DNA of 64,000 nt, taken from assembly GCF_010501105.1 (NCBI RefSeq), contig NZ_QVMQ01000010.1:36454-100453 (forward strand), read 5' to 3'. Source of the DNA: Dysgonomonas sp. 511 (GTDB taxonomy: Bacteria > Bacteroidota > Bacteroidia > Bacteroidales > Dysgonomonadaceae). The notes under the pieces are model-generated. The model was given only the letters and a program-made list of their open reading frames with translations. It was not told the origin of the DNA and did no database searches. Numbering within the stretch: position 1 is the first letter of the stretch; every line of letters starts with the position of its first letter. The translations under genes and the position numbers were made by a program. Shown piece after piece: positions 61,508 through 64,000 of the stretch.

Positions 61508-61642
61508 ATCGTAATTTCTTAATTGTTACTGAATTTAGACACTAAGAAACAACGAATTTCTATTAGTCTATATAGCTGTAGCAGAGAGTGGTATGAGTTG
61601 GCAGTTGAGTGGCATATCAAAATCAAAAAAGTAATTTGATAT

Positions 61643-61861
61643 CTAGATACCATACAGGCTCTCCGGAAAGACTTCTCTACGCTCGAAAACCCTGCTCATC
61701 CACCCAATATGAAAGAACCAACCAGAAATGTTTGTATTGGCAGTAATCATGCGCAGGGAATATTCTTTCTTCCCTCTTTGCACCCTCTTCGGGTTCACCA
61801 GTGGCGCTATTCTATTAGTGTCACCATGCTGTTTTTTCTCCGAATAGTCGTTCTTTCCCAT
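61643..61861 (-). CDS. Small open frame of unknown function, possibly a remnant
   Basis: The frame has 72 codons and begins MGKNDYSEKKQHGDTNRIAP, then VQRGKKEYSLRMITANTNISGWFFHIGWMSRVFE. It is basic at the start and aromatic in the middle. There is no signal peptide and no match I can name. It lies between the HTH remnant and tRNA-Ile on the same strand, so it may be part of the same decayed mobile element. Real expression is doubtful. Confidence 0.35.
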   Translation of the reverse strand: MGKNDYSEKKQHGDTNRIAPLVNPKRVQRGKKEYSLRMITANTNISGWFFHIGWMSRVFERREVFPESLYGI

Positions 61862-61928
61862 ATACTTTATTTATATTTGTTCATTAATCGGTACAAATCC
61901 AAGCATGACTTTTGTTGGTTTTTGGACA

Positions 61929-61964
61929 TAAAAAAAACGCTTAGAACTATCTCGTTCTAAGCGT
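61929..61964 (-). terminator. Intrinsic terminator closing the rRNA/tRNA transcript
   Basis: ACGCTTAGAAC at 61937-61947 pairs with GTTCTAAGCGT at 61954-61964 (11 bp, perfect), with A7 on the plus strand giving T7 on the minus strand after the stem. It lies 60 nt downstream of tRNA-Ile. Confidence 0.85.
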
Positions 61965-61988
61965 CTTGCCTATTTCTTTCTTCGTTTG

Positions 61989-62015
61989 ACTTGGTTTGAT
62001 CAAACTTAACCAAGT
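61989..62015. other. Stem-loop just downstream of tRNA-Ile
   Basis: ACTTGGTT at 61989-61996 pairs with AACCAAGT at 62008-62015 around a TGATCA-containing loop. It probably belongs to the rRNA 3' leader or processing region. Confidence 0.45.
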
Positions 62016-62023
62016 TTGCGATG

Positions 62024-62097
62024 TAGTCCCAGGCAGAGTTGAACTGCCGACCTCTACATTATCAGTGTAGCGCTCTAACCAACTGAGCTATAGGACT
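62024..62097 (-). tRNA. tRNA-Ile (anticodon GAT)
   Basis: On the minus strand, a 74-nt cloverleaf: acceptor arm AGTCCTA / TGGGACT, D arm GCTC / GAGC, anticodon stem CTACA / TGTAG with loop CTGATAA, T arm GGCAG / CTGCC with TTCAACT, discriminator A. No CCA is encoded. It sits about 185 nt downstream of 16S, the usual place for tRNA-Ile in the spacer, but is not followed by tRNA-Ala or 23S. Confidence 0.96.
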
Positions 62098-62282
62098 GGC
62101 TTCTTTTGTTATCCACCTGAAACTGATTAGCAGCTTCTTGGTTTCTCTTGGGTATACAGTTGCTTGTTTTAGGAATCGACGACAAGTTTCCTTGTAATCC
62201 TCTTTAACATAGGGCAACCGATATATATTTAACAACAAGCAAAAAAGTGTAATACAAGGTCTACCTGTATGACAGGTCTCCA
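62098..62282 (-). other. 16S to tRNA-Ile spacer
   Basis: A spacer of 185 nt, AT-rich, with no gene. It contains a TGTTTTAGG and GATTACAAGGAAAC segment, typical of internally transcribed spacer; no tRNA-Ala is present. Confidence 0.6.
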
Positions 62283-63817
<1,535 letters not shown>

Positions 63818-64000
63818 ATTCTTTTTTTATACCTTCGATCCTGTCATTCTTCCTTTATTATAAGGTTGACGGTAGACTTTTTTAAATGAATAATTAAAAA
63901 TTAAAAATGAATAATTAGTAACCTTTCATTCTTTCTTGTACTACACTCTTGATGTTGTTGTTTCATTTCCTTTAAAGATCGCATTCGCTCCTTCTCTGCC
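63818..64000 (-). promoter_or_regulatory. rRNA leader with AT repeats and a boxA-like motif
   Basis: The 183 nt upstream of 16S contain a 13-nt AT-rich sequence AAATGAATAATTA twice (63884-63896 and 63905-63917) and, on the minus strand near 63965-63978, GCGATCTTTAAAGG, similar to the boxA antitermination element. No TAnnTTTG box is seen, so the main promoter is likely beyond the window edge. Confidence 0.4.
63941..64000 (-). CDS. Possible end of a gene cut by the window edge
   Basis: On the minus strand an open frame enters from the edge and reads ...GREGANAIFKGNETTTSRV to TAG at 63941-63943. Only 19 residues are visible, and the region also looks like rRNA leader (boxA-like). I give it as a weak alternative. 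Confidence 0.15.
   Translation of the reverse strand, partial: GREGANAIFKGNETTTSRV

Noticed and set aside
61929..62097. A tRNA-Ala gene in the 16S downstream region
   Set aside because: I looked for a second cloverleaf after tRNA-Ile and found only a small stem-loop and the terminator.

Overview
The window is chromosomal DNA of a Bacteroidales bacterium, most likely Dysgonomonas or a close relative. The evidence is the Bacteroidetes promoter element TAnnTTTG in front of many genes (several with a TTG about 20 nt upstream), Bacteroidetes-type protein families (DUF4369, DUF4296, DUF4890 and DUF5672 families, PorT-like barrel, M16 protease, long NusB, long ZnuA His loop), the Bacteroidales gene orders nusB-yajC-ybbR-coaE and ileS-dksA-like-lspA-DUF4296, and a 16S rRNA gene of Bacteroidetes type. 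The genus is an inference. Most of the window is core genome; there is no prophage, no CRISPR array and no obvious defence island.

Layout. 1-8.6 kb: a DUF4369 lipoprotein cut by the window edge, thiamine pyrophosphokinase, a secreted unknown, carboxynorspermidine decarboxylase, a 51-aa protein, a helical DUF4890-type protein, a tyrosine phosphatase lipoprotein, then a murein-peptide pair (dipeptide epimerase plus NlpC/P60 endopeptidase). 8.7-15.4 kb: a radical SAM / DUF4130 pair predicted to act on DNA, dnaE and thioredoxin. 15.7-25.6 kb: zinc ABC ATPase and binding protein without a permease, carbonic anhydrase, coaE, ybbR, yajC, nusB, a HIT protein, der, two related lipoproteins, rnpA and yidD. 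25.7-30.2 kb: a five-gene surface-glycan glycosyltransferase block on both strands. 30.5-36.4 kb: the ileS operon ending in a frameshifted small gene, a piece of which is duplicated in inverted orientation at 30.2 kb. 36.4-39.2 kb: a membrane protein, a charged periplasmic protein, rpmE2 and an HTH/S24 regulator. 39.7-47.5 kb: hemW-like gene, acyl-CoA synthetase, a flippase and an LTA-synthase-like phosphotransferase, and a PorT-like barrel. 47.5-54.6 kb: a complete phosphate regulon on one strand (pstS, pstC, pstA, pstB, phoU, response regulator, histidine kinase). 54.8-61.3 kb: M16 protease, diacylglycerol kinase, a small lipoprotein, an MscS channel and a porin. 61.3-64 kb: a decayed HTH gene, a small unknown, tRNA-Ile and 16S rRNA.

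The least ordinary signals are these. A family of three small non-coding elements shares 8-19 bp terminal inverted repeats (10876-11071, 38347-38467, 59967-60158), and one of them supplies the stop codon of the S24 regulator. The rRNA locus holds only 16S and tRNA-Ile and is then closed by a terminator. A 126-128 bp inverted duplication joins 30.2 and 36.2 kb. A poorly understood radical SAM / DUF4130 DNA-metabolism pair is present. A palindromic GTAAC repeat occurs in three copies. I found no convincing wholly new multi-gene system; the radical SAM / DUF4130 pair and the small-element family come nearest.
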